Shown here: piece after piece, positions 33,055 through 42,865 of the stretch | Position numbering within the stretch: position 1 is the first letter of the stretch | How the letters are laid out: each line of letters starts with the position of its first letter | Source: Terriglobia bacterium | GTDB taxonomy: Bacteria > Acidobacteriota > Terriglobia > Bryobacterales > Bryobacteraceae | Direction: 5' to 3' | Assembly: GCA_020073145.1 (NCBI GenBank) | Contig: JAIQFS010000030.1 | Location: forward strand, 1-61,899 | Length of the DNA: 61,899 nt | Notes under the pieces: generated by a model | What the model saw: the letters and a program-made list of their open reading frames with translations, nothing else | Told to the model about the DNA's origin: nothing | Databases searched by the model: none | Translations under genes and position numbers: made by a program

Positions 33055-34214
33055 AGGCGTGGCACGCGGCACTGGCCGCGCTGGCGTTGCTGGTTCCCCA
33101 GGCCTCCACGGCCGCGGACGATCTGGTGGGCGCGGCGCGCGACCTGGCTCGGAAGACGGTGGCTTGGAACGCCGGGCCGGTGGCGGTAACCTACCGCAAT
33201 CTCTCCTCGCTGCCTGATTCTGACCTCGTGGCGGTGCGGCGGGAATTCGATGCCGTGTTCTCTCCCCCGGGCGCCGGCGCGTCGGCCGTGGAAGCCCGGG
33301 TCACGCTTTCCGAGAATGCCTCCCAATTCCTGCTAGTAGAAGAAGCGCGGCGGGGCGAGGAATCCCAAGCATGGATCGCGGGCTGGAACCGCACCGAGCG
33401 ACTGGCGGGCGTGGCTACGGGTGTGGTGCTGGAGAAACGCCTGGTGTGGGGACAGAACGAGCCGATCCTGGACGTCGCCTTCGCCGGCGACCGGATGCTG
33501 GTTCTCTCGCCTTCGGCAATCGCGATTCCCGCGGGGCGCGGCGCGCTGACGCAACAATCGGTTCCGCTGGCGCCCGCCAAGCCTTGGCCGCGCGATCTGC
33601 GCGGACGTCTGCGGGTGACCGGCGACCGCGTGCAGGCGTACTTGCCCGGTTGGCAGTGCAGCGGCTCGGTGCAGCCCGTGCTGCGGGTGGAGTGTCAGCC
33701 CGGCGATGAACCCTGGGTGCTGGAGTCGGGCAGCCACGCGATCCTGCTCGGCAACTACGCCGCGGACCGGAATTATTTCGATGGCCGCGTGGTGACGCAG
33801 AATGGAGAGCGCAAGACGGTGGCGCCCTTTTATACAGCGGCGGCCGTGGATGAGGGACGCGGGAGTGCGTGGCTGCTGGCGCAGTTGAATGGAAAGACGC
33901 AGATTCTGGACAGCGCGCTGGAGCCGGTGGCGTCGATTGGATCGTGGGGCAGCGACATCGTCGGGATCGGCACGCGGTGCGGCGAGGGTTCACAGGTGCT
34001 GGCGACGCGGCCCGGAGACAGAGACGAACCCGACGCCATTCAGGCGTTCGGCGTGGTGAACCGCACGGTCGTGCCGCTGGCGCCTCCGGTGGCGTTTGCA
34101 GGGCCCGTTACGGCGCTGTGGCCCTCGACGCCGGCGTCGGCGCTGGCGGTAGCTCGGGATGTGACGACGGGGAAATACGAGGCCTATGCGCTTACGCTGG
34201 TTTGCGGTCCTTAG
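33051..34214 (+). CDS. Secreted hypothetical protein, 387 aa
   Basis: GTG 33051 in a GTGA overlap starts VKAWHAALAALALLVPQAST, a signal peptide. The rest reads as a mostly beta protein with repeated short segments (WIAGWNRTERL, VLEKRLVWGQNEPILDVAFA, AYLPGWQCSGSVQPVLRVEC), suggestive of a periplasmic propeller, but no named domain is recognised. It overlaps the solute-binding-like gene by 29 nt and belongs to an operon that ends in a histidine kinase, so it may be an accessory sensor part. Confidence 0.6.
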   Translation: MKAWHAALAALALLVPQASTAADDLVGAARDLARKTVAWNAGPVAVTYRNLSSLPDSDLVAVRREFDAVFSPPGAGASAVEARVTLSENASQFLLVEEARRGEESQAWIAGWNRTERLAGVATGVVLEKRLVWGQNEPILDVAFAGDRMLVLSPSAIAIPAGRGALTQQSVPLAPAKPWPRDLRGRLRVTGDRVQAYLPGWQCSGSVQPVLRVECQPGDEPWVLESGSHAILLGNYAADRNYFDGRVVTQNGERKTVAPFYTAAAVDEGRGSAWLLAQLNGKTQILDSALEPVASIGSWGSDIVGIGTRCGEGSQVLATRPGDRDEPDAIQAFGVVNRTVVPLAPPVAFAGPVTALWPSTPASALAVARDVTTGKYEAYALTLVCGP

Positions 34215-35217
34215 CGGATTGGCGGCCCTTACGCTGGCAATCGCGCTGCCCGCTCGGGGGGCCACGCGGCCGCGGTACGGCGGCACGCTGCGGGTGGAAG
34301 TGCGCGCGTCGATCGAGACCGCCGATCCCCCGCAGAGCGGGCGCGGCATGGCGGACCTGGCGGGAGCCTTTACCATCATGCGCTGGGAAGCCGGGCGGCT
34401 GGCGGTGTATGCGGCTGACGAGAACGCGGCCGGAGGCCGGCCGTACCTGGACACGATCGAGATTCAGATGGCGCGGCCGCTGCGCGAGCAGGCCATCGAT
34501 CTGGAAGTCGGAAAGGCCGATGTGGTGGAAGTGGGAACCAATGACGTGCGGCGTCCGGGAGCGGGCCGGAAGACCTGGACCTCCGCACCGGTACGCGTGC
34601 TGGCGTTGGTTTTTAGTCCGAGCGTGACCGACGCGCGAGTGCGCGAAGCCCTGGCGCTGGCCGTGGATCGCACGGCCATTCATAACGTTCTGCTGCAGGG
34701 GCAAGGCGAGATCTCCGGGGGGCTCCTGCCGCAATGGATTTCCGGATATGCCTTTCTATTCCCGGCCGCGGCCGATCTCAACAAAGCGCGCGGACTGACA
34801 GCCGGTCTGCCGGCGCCGGACCGCACTTTGTCGCTGGGCGTGGACGACGCCACGCTGCGGCCGATCGCGGACCGCGTCGCGCTGAACGCCCGCGATGCGG
34901 GCCTGGCGGTGTCGGTGGGGGCGCGGAACGGAAGCGCCGAGGTGCGGCTGGTGGAAGCACGAATCGAAACCGAGCAACCGGAGCGGGCCCTGGCGGCACT
35001 GGCGGCGTTGCTGGGGCTCGGCGACCTGCCGCCGGCGAATTCTCTCGAAGGCCTGTTCGCCGCCGAGAGCGCCCTGCTCCAGGGGTTTCGCGTGATTCCG
35101 CTGTTCCACCTTCCCGATACCTATGGAGCCGGCTCACGGGTGAGAGGAGGCGCGGGGGTCACACCGTTGGGCGCCTGGCGTTTCGGAGACCTGTGGGTGG
35201 AAGGCAACCGGCCGTGA
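34186..35217 (+). CDS. Short family-5 solute-binding-like protein
   Basis: 343 aa with a signal peptide (FAVLSGLAALTLAIALPARGA). TRPRYGGTLRVEVRASIETAD is the normal opening of SBP family 5 (oligopeptide-binding type), and DARVREALALAVDRTAIHNV is its most conserved block. The length is well below the usual ~500 residues: much of the central ligand-binding part is missing. No permease or ATPase genes accompany it. It sits between a secreted protein and a sensor kinase (GTGA overlap), so it may sense rather than import. This is inference. Confidence 0.7.
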   Translation: MRLRWFAVLSGLAALTLAIALPARGATRPRYGGTLRVEVRASIETADPPQSGRGMADLAGAFTIMRWEAGRLAVYAADENAAGGRPYLDTIEIQMARPLREQAIDLEVGKADVVEVGTNDVRRPGAGRKTWTSAPVRVLALVFSPSVTDARVREALALAVDRTAIHNVLLQGQGEISGGLLPQWISGYAFLFPAAADLNKARGLTAGLPAPDRTLSLGVDDATLRPIADRVALNARDAGLAVSVGARNGSAEVRLVEARIETEQPERALAALAALLGLGDLPPANSLEGLFAAESALLQGFRVIPLFHLPDTYGAGSRVRGGAGVTPLGAWRFGDLWVEGNRP

Positions 35218-36950
35218 CGCTGCGCACGCGCCTGCTGCTGATCTTCACCGGCGTGGTGGTGGCGGCGGTGGTGCTGGTGGGGGGGCTGATCTCCCGCACC
35301 ACGCGGGAAGCGTTCGAGCGGACGGAGAACCAGCGCGTGGAAGCGCTCGTGGCGCAATTCCGCCAAGAATTTGCGCGGCGCGGACAGGAAATCGCGCGGG
35401 CGGTGAATGGGATCGCTGCCTCGGACCGCACGGTCAATATCGCGGTTTCTTCCGATCCGGCGGTGTATTACAACGAAGCGTCCGCGTTGGGAGCGGCGCA
35501 AGGCCTGGATTTGTTGGAACTGGTCGCGGGCGACGGCGCCATTATCTCGTCGGCCGAATGGCCGGCCCGATTCGGATACAAGGAGGAGTGGCTGGCCGGG
35601 ACGCGCGACTGGAAGACACGCGGGCCGTTTTTGCGGCGCGAGGAACTGGCCGACGGCGTCACGCTGGCGTTGGCGGCGGTGGCGGAGACGCACGCCGGGG
35701 ATCGGACTCTCTACGTGGCGGGCGGCCAACGGCTGGACCGTGAGTTTCTATCCAGCCTGGTGTTGCCGGCAGGAATGCGCGTGCTGCTCTATCGCAATCT
35801 GGAGCCGCAGATCGCGCCGGCAGAATTGATCGGCCCGTCCGGGCCGGTGCCGCAGGGGGATCTGCTGCCGCTGATCGAGGAAGTGCGCCAGAATGCGCGC
35901 GAAGTGACCCGCACGCTGGGAAGCGGCGCGGACGCGGAAGTCTTTCAAGCGCTGCCGCTGACCGGCAACGGGGACAACCTGCTGGGGGTGTTGCTGATCG
36001 GCAGCTCGCGGCGCGATCTGGTGGAGCTGGAAGCCTTTCTGCGGTACACCAGCGTGGTGCTGGCGGCGGGCGGCATCCTGATGGGAATCGGGCTCGCGTG
36101 GTGGGCCACGGCTCGAGTCACGCGGCCGGTGCGAGCGCTGGCGGCGAGTGCCGGGAAGGTGGCGGCGGGGAACTGGGATACCACCGTGGAGGTGACGGCG
36201 GGGGACGAGATCGGGCAACTGGCTCGAGCCTTCAATCGCATGACCCAGGAGCTGGTGGGCCAGCGCGAACGGCTAGTGCAGGCCGAGCGGGTGGCGGCGT
36301 GGCGCGAGCTGGCCCGGCGTCTGGCGCATGAACTGAAGAACCCGCTGTTTCCGCTGCAGATCACGGTGGAGAACCTGCAGCGGGCGCGCGACCAGCACCC
36401 CGAGCAATTCGACGAAGTCTTCCGCGAGAGCACCGCTACGCTGATCGCCGAATTGGAAAACCTGAAGTTGATCGTGGGGCGATTCAGCGATTTTGCGAAG
36501 ATGCCGACGCCGCAGAAGCAGCCGGTGCAGCTCAACGAACTGGCGGGCGAGGCTGTCCAGTTGTTCCAGCCGCAGCTCGCGCAAGCCGGGGTAACGGGCC
36601 GGATCGACCTCGATCCGCGTCTGCCTACGGTGGCGGCCGATCCGGAGCAGATCACGCGCGTGCTGCGCAACCTGATTCTCAACGCCATCGACGCCATGCC
36701 GCACGGCGGGACGCTGGCGGTCCGCACCAAGGCCCACGGCAGCGGCGTGCAACTGGAAGTGTCGGATACGGGACAAGGCTTGACCCCGGAGGAGTGCGAC
36801 CGTTTGTTCACGCCGTACTACACCACGAAGACGCACGGCACGGGGCTGGGGCTGGCCATTGTGCAATCGGTGATCAGCGACCATCACGGGCGCATCGCGG
36901 TAGAGAGCCAGCCGGGGCGGGGAACGACGTTTCGGATCCAGTTGGGATGA
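35214..36950 (+). CDS. NtrY-like membrane sensor histidine kinase
   Basis: 578 aa. TM1 near residues 8-28 (LLLIFTGVVVAAVVLVGGL), a periplasmic sensor of ~240 residues, TM2 (YTSVVLAAGGILMGIGLAWW), and HAMP (ARVTRPVRALAASAGKVAAG). HisKA has His in ARRLAHELKNPLFPLQITVE near residue 372, and HATPase has NAIDAMPHGG, DTGQGL and GTGLGLAIV. The H-E-L-K-N-P-L motif is typical of NtrY/AtoS-like kinases that pair with NtrC-type regulators. No regulator gene follows directly; an NtrC-like one starts at 40174 and could be the partner. Confidence 0.9.
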   Translation: MTLRTRLLLIFTGVVVAAVVLVGGLISRTTREAFERTENQRVEALVAQFRQEFARRGQEIARAVNGIAASDRTVNIAVSSDPAVYYNEASALGAAQGLDLLELVAGDGAIISSAEWPARFGYKEEWLAGTRDWKTRGPFLRREELADGVTLALAAVAETHAGDRTLYVAGGQRLDREFLSSLVLPAGMRVLLYRNLEPQIAPAELIGPSGPVPQGDLLPLIEEVRQNAREVTRTLGSGADAEVFQALPLTGNGDNLLGVLLIGSSRRDLVELEAFLRYTSVVLAAGGILMGIGLAWWATARVTRPVRALAASAGKVAAGNWDTTVEVTAGDEIGQLARAFNRMTQELVGQRERLVQAERVAAWRELARRLAHELKNPLFPLQITVENLQRARDQHPEQFDEVFRESTATLIAELENLKLIVGRFSDFAKMPTPQKQPVQLNELAGEAVQLFQPQLAQAGVTGRIDLDPRLPTVAADPEQITRVLRNLILNAIDAMPHGGTLAVRTKAHGSGVQLEVSDTGQGLTPEECDRLFTPYYTTKTHGTGLGLAIVQSVISDHHGRIAVESQPGRGTTFRIQLG

Positions 36951-37011
36951 CGGCGCCGCAAATGTTTGGGAGCGGCTCCATCTTAAGCCCGTGGGTTTCA
37001 CGGACGCGCTG

Positions 37012-37017
37012 TATACT
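37012..37017 (+). promoter_or_regulatory. -10 box upstream of the 37063 gene
   Basis: TATACT matches the -10 consensus at 5 of 6 positions and lies 46 bp before the ATG. The -35 region is not convincing. Confidence 0.35.
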
Positions 37018-37062
37018 GTGGAGTTAAATGCAGGTACGTCGAGTTGCGGCGAGGTTGAAATC

Positions 37063-37911
37063 ATGACGGCAGTTTTTGGAGCCTCTGCGCTGGCGGCGGC
37101 TTTATGGCTATCCGCACCCGTCTTGGCGCAGACCGCTGGAAAAGTCAAGACCGCGTCCGTACGATCGGTCGTGCCGCGCGCTTCCGACGGCAAACCGGAT
37201 CTCACCGGAGTATGGCAGCCGGCCAGCACGATCCGCGGATCCTGGGAAGAGGCCAACGCCGGTCTCGGGTTGGGAGGAACGGGAAAGGACCCGTCGGCGC
37301 CGGTGGCGCTCGGATCCACCAACCGGACGGCGGGGAGCGAGGGCGCGCCGTATCAGCCCTGGGCGGCCAAGAAGGTGCTGGAGTTCTACAAGAAACGCGG
37401 CATTGACGATCCGACCGCGCGGTGTCTGCCTCCCGGCGTGCCGCGGCTGACTTCGTTCGGGCTGTTCCCGGTGCAGATTGTGCAAACGCCCCGCCAAGTC
37501 ATTGTCCTGTACGAATACATGAATGTGTTTCGCGTGATTCCCATGAACGCCAAGCATCCGGAGGACGCCGTGCCCACGTACCTGGGCGATTCGGTGGGCC
37601 GCTGGGAGGGCGACACGCTGGTGGTGGACATCACCCACTTCAATGACAAGACGTGGCTCGTAGGAGCGGGAACCTTTCACAGCGAAGCCTTGCATGTCAC
37701 GGAACGCTTCACTCGCGTGGACCGGGACCGGATCAACTACGACGTGGTGATGGAAGACCCGAAGGTGCTGACCAAGCCCTGGGTCTATCACTCCAGCATG
37801 ATGCTGCGCGAGGGCACCCGCTTGGGGGAATACGTCTGTGCGGAGAATAACGAGGACGTGCAGCGCTACGAGCAACTCCTGAAAGACGGCGTGCAATTCC
37901 AGCGGCCGTAG
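37063..37911 (+). CDS. Secreted acidobacterial protein of the 'PDLTGVW' family
   Basis: 282 aa. ATG 37063 starts a signal peptide (MTAVFGASALAAALWLSAPV...LAQ). The body has SDGKPDLTGVWQPAST, RCLPPGVPRLTSFGLFPVQI, VGRWEGDTLVVDITHFNDKT, ALHVTERFTRVDRDRINYDV and EYVCAENNEDVQRYEQ, the same block order as the 13098 and 14152 proteins. Three copies in 60 kb show how expanded this family is here. Function unknown; periplasmic or outer-membrane location is inferred. Confidence 0.7.
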   Translation: MTAVFGASALAAALWLSAPVLAQTAGKVKTASVRSVVPRASDGKPDLTGVWQPASTIRGSWEEANAGLGLGGTGKDPSAPVALGSTNRTAGSEGAPYQPWAAKKVLEFYKKRGIDDPTARCLPPGVPRLTSFGLFPVQIVQTPRQVIVLYEYMNVFRVIPMNAKHPEDAVPTYLGDSVGRWEGDTLVVDITHFNDKTWLVGAGTFHSEALHVTERFTRVDRDRINYDVVMEDPKVLTKPWVYHSSMMLREGTRLGEYVCAENNEDVQRYEQLLKDGVQFQRP

Positions 37912-37917
37912 CTCCGC

Positions 37918-40080
37918 TCAGTGAGCGTTTCTGCCGCACGAGCCCGCAACCAGCACCACCACCGATCGCGGTCCGACACGGTAGCTGCCGTCCGGCGGCA
38001 GCGGAGGGGCGGCCTCGTCCGATTCGGCCACGTCGTCCGGAGCGTCCAGCGACGTATCGAGAAACCGATGCCACCGGCGGCCCGCCAGCACCGGGATGGC
38101 GCAGTCGTGCGGTTCCCAATGCGCGTTGGCAATCAGGTAGATCTGATCGGTGCACGGGGTCGCGGGCGATTCGAACAGGTGGAGAGCGAGCAGACGCGAT
38201 TCCGGCGACCAGTCCGGCGCGTGAAGATCGACGCCGTGCCATTCCATCGCAATGCGGGAACCTTGTGCGCCGGGGCGAAAGGAGGTACTGCGCAAGATGG
38301 TATGTCGGCGGCGAAAGGCGATCAGATTCTGGAAGAAACGCAGGAGACCGGCGCGGGACTCCGCCAGCCGCCAGTCCAGCCACGTGGTTGAATTGTCCTG
38401 GCAATACGCGTTGTTGTTGCCGGTCTGCGACCGTCCCATTTCATCGCCTGCCAGCAGCATGGGTGTTCCGTGAGCCAGCAGCAGCAAGGCCGCTAGGTTG
38501 CGCGTCTGCCGGTGGCGCAGGGCGAGCACGGCCGGATCCTCCGTATCGCCCTCGACGCCGCAATTCCAGCTGAAGTTGTCGGTAGCGCCGTCGCGATTCT
38601 CCTCTGCGTTGCTCTCATTGTGTTTGACGTTGTAAGAAACCAGGTCGGCCAGTGTGAAGCCGTCATGACAGGTGATGAAATTGATGCTGTGGAACGGCTC
38701 ACGACCACTGTCCTGGTAGAGATCCGCGCTGCCGGCCAGGCGGGTGGCCAGGGCGGGGACCATGCCGGGATCGCCCTTCACGAAGCGGCGGAGATCGTCG
38801 CGGAAGCGGCCGTTCCACTCGGCCCAGCGGCCCCAGGCGGGAAACGAGCCGACCTGGTACAGGCCGGCCGCGTCCCAGGCTTCAGCAATGAGCTTGACGC
38901 CCGCCAGAATCGGATCGGCGGCAATGCGTTCGAGCAATGGCGGGTTGGCGAGCACGCTGCCGTCGCGGCCGCGGCCGAGGATGGACGCGAGATCGAAACG
39001 GAATCCGTCCACGTGCATTTCGGTGACCCAGTAGCGCAGGGCGTCCAGAATCAGCCAGCGGACTACCGGATGATTGCAGTTCACGGTGTTGCCGCAACCT
39101 GAATAATTCAGATAGCCGGAGGTCGTCGGATCGCGCAGGTAGTAGGTCCGATCGTCGATCCCGCGCCAGCAGAGAGTGGGGCCTTGCGCGTCGCCCTCGC
39201 CGGTATGGTTGAAAACCACGTCCAGCACCACCTCGATGCCGGCCGCGTGGAATTGGTGCACCATTTCCTTGAATTCGCCGACGGCCTGCAGCGGCGCCGG
39301 CTCGGACGCATACGCGGCCTTCGGCGCAAAGAAGGAGAGCGGATTGTATCCCCAGTAGTCCACCAGCGGCTCTCCGGTCGCAGGATTGCAGCGGCGCATT
39401 TCCGTTTCATCGAATTCCGCGACCGGCAAGAGTTCGACCGCGGTGACTCCCAGACTCTGCAAGTACGGAATCTTCTCAACCAACCCCAGGAACGTGCCCG
39501 GATGGGTCACTCGCGAGGACGGGTCCCGAGTGAATCCGCGAACGTGAAGTTCGTACAGGATGGAGTCGGCCAGTGGAATTCCCAAGGGCTGGTCGGGTCC
39601 CCACGGAAACTGGTCATCGACTATCACCGAGCGCAGCGGGCGGTTCCTGGCCGAGCCCCAACGCGAATGGCCTCCTACAGCTTTTCCAAACGGATCGAGC
39701 AAAACGGCCGACGGTGCGGCGCCTGGCCCGGCCATCCGGTACCCGTAGTGCATTCCGGGATCGAGCCCGGAGAGGAAACAGTGCCAGACGTCACCGGTCT
39801 TATGGTGCTGGGGATCCAAGGGAAGCTCCAGCAGGGGCTTGTCTTCCTCGGGCCGGAAGATCAGCAGGGTCACTGCGGACGCACACTTGGAAAAAATGGC
39901 AAAGTTGACGCCGCCGCGGCGCACCGTGGCTCCCAGAGGCAGCGGAGAGCCGCGCACGAACGCGGAGGTCTGCTGCAGAAGGTGTAGGAGGCGGCTGCGG
40001 GTCTTGACGGATTCCGTGCGGCAACGGTCCGCGGAGGCGGGGCAATCAGCGATTGCCGGGGCCGACGATAAACGATCCAC
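37918..40080 (-). CDS. glgX: Glycogen debranching enzyme (GlgX/isoamylase type)
   Basis: 720 aa, GTG start. N-terminal CBM48 domain (PLPLGATVRRGGVNFAIFSK), then a GH13 barrel: VVLDVVFNHTGEGD, the nucleophile Asp in HVDGFRFDLASILG, the acid/base Glu in VKLIAEAWDAAGL and the transition-state Asp in NFITCHDGFTLADLV. AGDEMGRSQTGNNNAYCQDN is typical of GlgX/TreX. Hydrolyses alpha-1,6 branches of glycogen. No other glycogen gene is adjacent; it converges on the secreted-protein gene and is divergent from the NtrC-like regulator. Confidence 0.93.
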   Translation of the reverse strand: MDRLSSAPAIADCPASADRCRTESVKTRSRLLHLLQQTSAFVRGSPLPLGATVRRGGVNFAIFSKCASAVTLLIFRPEEDKPLLELPLDPQHHKTGDVWHCFLSGLDPGMHYGYRMAGPGAAPSAVLLDPFGKAVGGHSRWGSARNRPLRSVIVDDQFPWGPDQPLGIPLADSILYELHVRGFTRDPSSRVTHPGTFLGLVEKIPYLQSLGVTAVELLPVAEFDETEMRRCNPATGEPLVDYWGYNPLSFFAPKAAYASEPAPLQAVGEFKEMVHQFHAAGIEVVLDVVFNHTGEGDAQGPTLCWRGIDDRTYYLRDPTTSGYLNYSGCGNTVNCNHPVVRWLILDALRYWVTEMHVDGFRFDLASILGRGRDGSVLANPPLLERIAADPILAGVKLIAEAWDAAGLYQVGSFPAWGRWAEWNGRFRDDLRRFVKGDPGMVPALATRLAGSADLYQDSGREPFHSINFITCHDGFTLADLVSYNVKHNESNAEENRDGATDNFSWNCGVEGDTEDPAVLALRHRQTRNLAALLLLAHGTPMLLAGDEMGRSQTGNNNAYCQDNSTTWLDWRLAESRAGLLRFFQNLIAFRRRHTILRSTSFRPGAQGSRIAMEWHGVDLHAPDWSPESRLLALHLFESPATPCTDQIYLIANAHWEPHDCAIPVLAGRRWHRFLDTSLDAPDDVAESDEAAPPLPPDGSYRVGPRSVVVLVAGSCGRNAH

Positions 40081-40173
40081 TGATCACCTTTTCGGCGAAA
40101 CTCCGGCTACTTTGAGAATAAATCCAATCGGGGAGCGAGGGGAAGCCGCCGCCCGGTTGCGGTACCCTCAGAT

Positions 40174-41547
40174 TTGGCTCATCTGCTGATTGTCGATGAC
40201 GATGCCAGCACGCTTGCTTCTCTGGCGCGTGCCTTCCGCATGGCCGCGCATGAGGTCACTGTCTGCGACAACGCGGGGCGCGCGCTCGAACTGGTGAAGT
40301 CCCAGGCCTTCGACCTGATGTTCTCTGATGTGGTCATGCCGGGGAAGGACGGGCTGGCTCTGCTCGAGGATCTCCGCAAACTGGAAATCACGCTGCCGGT
40401 GGTGATGGTTTCGGGACAGGCCAACATCGAGATGGCGGTGCGCGCCACGCGCCTGGGGGCCGTCGATTTTCTGGAGAAGCCGCTCTCCACCGATAAACTG
40501 CTGCTGACCGTTGAGAATGTCCTCAAGCTGAAGCGCCTGGAGGACGAAAACCGCGACTTGCGGCAGCGCGTCGGCAAGCATGAGATCGTCCACACCGGCG
40601 AAGCCATGCGGCGCGTGATGGCGCAGGTGGACCGCGTGGCCGCCAGCGAGGCGCGGGTCTGCATTCTGGGCGAGACCGGCACCGGCAAGGAGCTGATTGC
40701 GCGGGCGTTTCATGAGCGCAGTGCGCGCCGCGGCGGGCCGTTCGTCACGCTGAACTGCGCGGCGGTGCCGGGGGAGTTGATCGAATCGGAATTGTTCGGG
40801 CACGAAAAAGGATCGTTCACGGGCGCGGCGTCGCGGCATACCGGCAAGTTCGAGCAGGCAAATCACGGCACCTTATTCCTGGATGAGATCGGCGACATGC
40901 CGCTGGTGATGCAAGCCAAGCTGTTGCGGGTGCTGGAGGAAAACCAGGTGGAGCGCGTCGGCGGCGACCGCACCATCGCGGTGGACGTGCGGGTGATCGT
41001 GGCCACGCACCGCAACCTCGAAGAACTGGTCAGGAAAGGGGCCTTTCGCCAGGATCTGTATCACCGGGTGTACGTCTATCCGCTAACGCTGCCGCCTCTG
41101 CGCGATCGCGCCGACGATATTCCGGCGCTGGTCCACTATTTCGCCGCGCAAATCGCGTCGCAGAACGGATGGAAGCCGCGGGCGTTTCAACCGGAGGCGA
41201 TCCAGGCGCTGCAGCGCTATGGCTGGCCGGGGAATGTGCGGGAGCTGCGCAATGTGGTGGAGCGGTTGCTGCTGCTGGCGGACGGAGCAGTGGGTGCCGC
41301 GGACGTGCGCCTGGCGTTGCCCGCCACGGCCTCGGATGGGCCGGTGATTGCCGCGCCTCAGTTTCACGGCACTCTGGCCGAGCGGGTAGATGCGTTCGAG
41401 CGCGAGACCATCCTGGCGGAGCTGAAGCGCCACGAACGCATGACCGATACCGCCAAAGCGTTGGGCCTCGAGCGCAGCCATCTCTACAAGAAGTGCCAGG
41501 CACTGGGCATCGACCTGCGCGCGATGCGAAAGGGCGACGATGCCTGA
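40174..41547 (+). CDS. NtrC-like sigma-54 response regulator
   Basis: 457 aa. Receiver [19 protein letters not shown] with Asp in [18 protein letters not shown]+ domain with [16 protein letters not shown] near residue 165, [11 protein letters not shown] and [15 protein letters not shown]. Fis-type HTH at the end ([20 protein letters not shown]). The sigma-54 contact loop reads GSFTGA, an accepted variant of GAFTGA. The start is TTG 40174, with no better in-frame choice. It overlaps the diadenylate-cyclase-like gene by 8 nt. The NtrY-like kinase at 35214 is the nearest unpartnered kinase. Confidence 0.92.
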   Translation: MAHLLIVDDDASTLASLARAFRMAAHEVTVCDNAGRALELVKSQAFDLMFSDVVMPGKDGLALLEDLRKLEITLPVVMVSGQANIEMAVRATRLGAVDFLEKPLSTDKLLLTVENVLKLKRLEDENRDLRQRVGKHEIVHTGEAMRRVMAQVDRVAASEARVCILGETGTGKELIARAFHERSARRGGPFVTLNCAAVPGELIESELFGHEKGSFTGAASRHTGKFEQANHGTLFLDEIGDMPLVMQAKLLRVLEENQVERVGGDRTIAVDVRVIVATHRNLEELVRKGAFRQDLYHRVYVYPLTLPPLRDRADDIPALVHYFAAQIASQNGWKPRAFQPEAIQALQRYGWPGNVRELRNVVERLLLLADGAVGAADVRLALPATASDGPVIAAPQFHGTLAERVDAFERETILAELKRHERMTDTAKALGLERSHLYKKCQALGIDLRAMRKGDDA

Positions 41548-42865
41548 CACACTGGAAGTCGTCCATGCGCTGTACTGTAGCTTCTTCGAACGCGGCGTGG
41601 GTTACTTTTTCCCGGAGGCCGCACTTACAGTGGAACGCGGCGCGGCGGAAGTCAGCCCTACACTACAGTTTCTCCACCGCACCGACGGCCGCCTGGACCT
41701 GGTGTGGATGGGCACGCGATACCACTTGGAGCAAACCGACGGCCCATTCAGTGAAGACCAGCTCCGGCTGCTCGGCGCCGTAGGCGCGGTGTTGTCGGCG
41801 CGGTACCGCGGCATCTTCTTTCCGGCTTCAGCGGCGTCCACGTCGCAGCTGTTCGAAGGCCTGGCGGAAGACCGTTACGTTTCCGCCTTCCTCGATCATT
41901 TTCCCTATTTGGAGGAAAGCGGGCTGCCCGCCACCCGGGACGTGGTGGCGGGCGCCATCGAAGTTCTGCGGCTGAGTTCGCTCATCACGTACGAGAACCG
42001 GCGCGTTTCGACCGGGGTGATCCTGTTTGGAGAAGGTCAGTCCGCTTGCGAAGGGCAAGCGGGACTGCCCGGCGACGCCATGCCATACTCCAGCCCGCTG
42101 GTCGCGATCAAGAGCTTTCACCGCCTGTGCGACGGGCTCCACACATTGTTCCTGGTGAACCGGGAGGGCATGCTGGTGGACCTGGTGGACATCGTGCAGT
42201 TTTCGTGCGCCTGCCCGGAGACGGATCTGCCGGCTCCCAGTCCGGCCCGCTACCGGGCGCACAGCCTGGCCACCGTCCGCGGCGGAAACATCTGTCTGGT
42301 GCTCACGCCCAACGGAGAAATCAAGGTGTTTGCGCGAGGCGTGCAGGTGTTCCATTTTGTCGACGGCCGCTGGCATCTGACCGACCTGACCGAAAAATAC
42401 CGCCGGTTTCGCAAGGCGGCCGGGGAAACCGCTCTGGCTGAGCGGCTCTTCACAGCGGCCCTGAACCTGGCCGAGAATCGGCGCGGCGGCCTATTTGTAG
42501 TTCTGGACGATCCGGAGTCGGCGCGCGGCATGGTAGCGGCGGAAGACCTTTTGGCAAACCAGGCTCCCGGCGGATCGAACAAAGCGCAGCTGCACTACCT
42601 GCTGCGAGAGAGGAGCGTGCTCGACCTGGAATTGCGAGTGCTGCAAAGCATCGCGCAAGCCGACGGCGGCATCGTCATGGACCGGCAGGGCCGTCTACTG
42701 GCCTTCGGCGCGATCCTGCGCAGTGGCGGGCTTCCGCTGGCGGCGCAGGAAGGCGGCCGCGCCACGGCCGCGATGCACGCCTCGCGCTTCGGCTTGGCGC
42801 TCAAGATCAGCGAAGACGGGCCCGTGTCGTTCTACCGGGGCGGCCAGAAGGTCTGGGAGATTTAG
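41540..42865 (+). CDS. Protein with a degenerate DisA_N/DAC-like C-terminal domain
   Basis: 441 aa. The C-terminal ~140 residues resemble a diadenylate cyclase domain: LRVLQSIAQADGGIVMDRQG, LLAFGAILRSG, then EGGRATAAMHASRFGLALKI and SEDGPVSFYRGGQ. The catalytic DGA is DGG, and the GTRHRAA motif reads GGRATAA (Arg-His-Arg lost). Cyclic di-AMP synthesis is therefore doubtful; it may sense a nucleotide or another ligand. The N-terminal ~300 residues are of unknown fold. The 8-nt overlap with the NtrC-like regulator suggests joint function. Confidence 0.65.
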   Translation: MPDTLEVVHALYCSFFERGVGYFFPEAALTVERGAAEVSPTLQFLHRTDGRLDLVWMGTRYHLEQTDGPFSEDQLRLLGAVGAVLSARYRGIFFPASAASTSQLFEGLAEDRYVSAFLDHFPYLEESGLPATRDVVAGAIEVLRLSSLITYENRRVSTGVILFGEGQSACEGQAGLPGDAMPYSSPLVAIKSFHRLCDGLHTLFLVNREGMLVDLVDIVQFSCACPETDLPAPSPARYRAHSLATVRGGNICLVLTPNGEIKVFARGVQVFHFVDGRWHLTDLTEKYRRFRKAAGETALAERLFTAALNLAENRRGGLFVVLDDPESARGMVAAEDLLANQAPGGSNKAQLHYLLRERSVLDLELRVLQSIAQADGGIVMDRQGRLLAFGAILRSGGLPLAAQEGGRATAAMHASRFGLALKISEDGPVSFYRGGQKVWEI

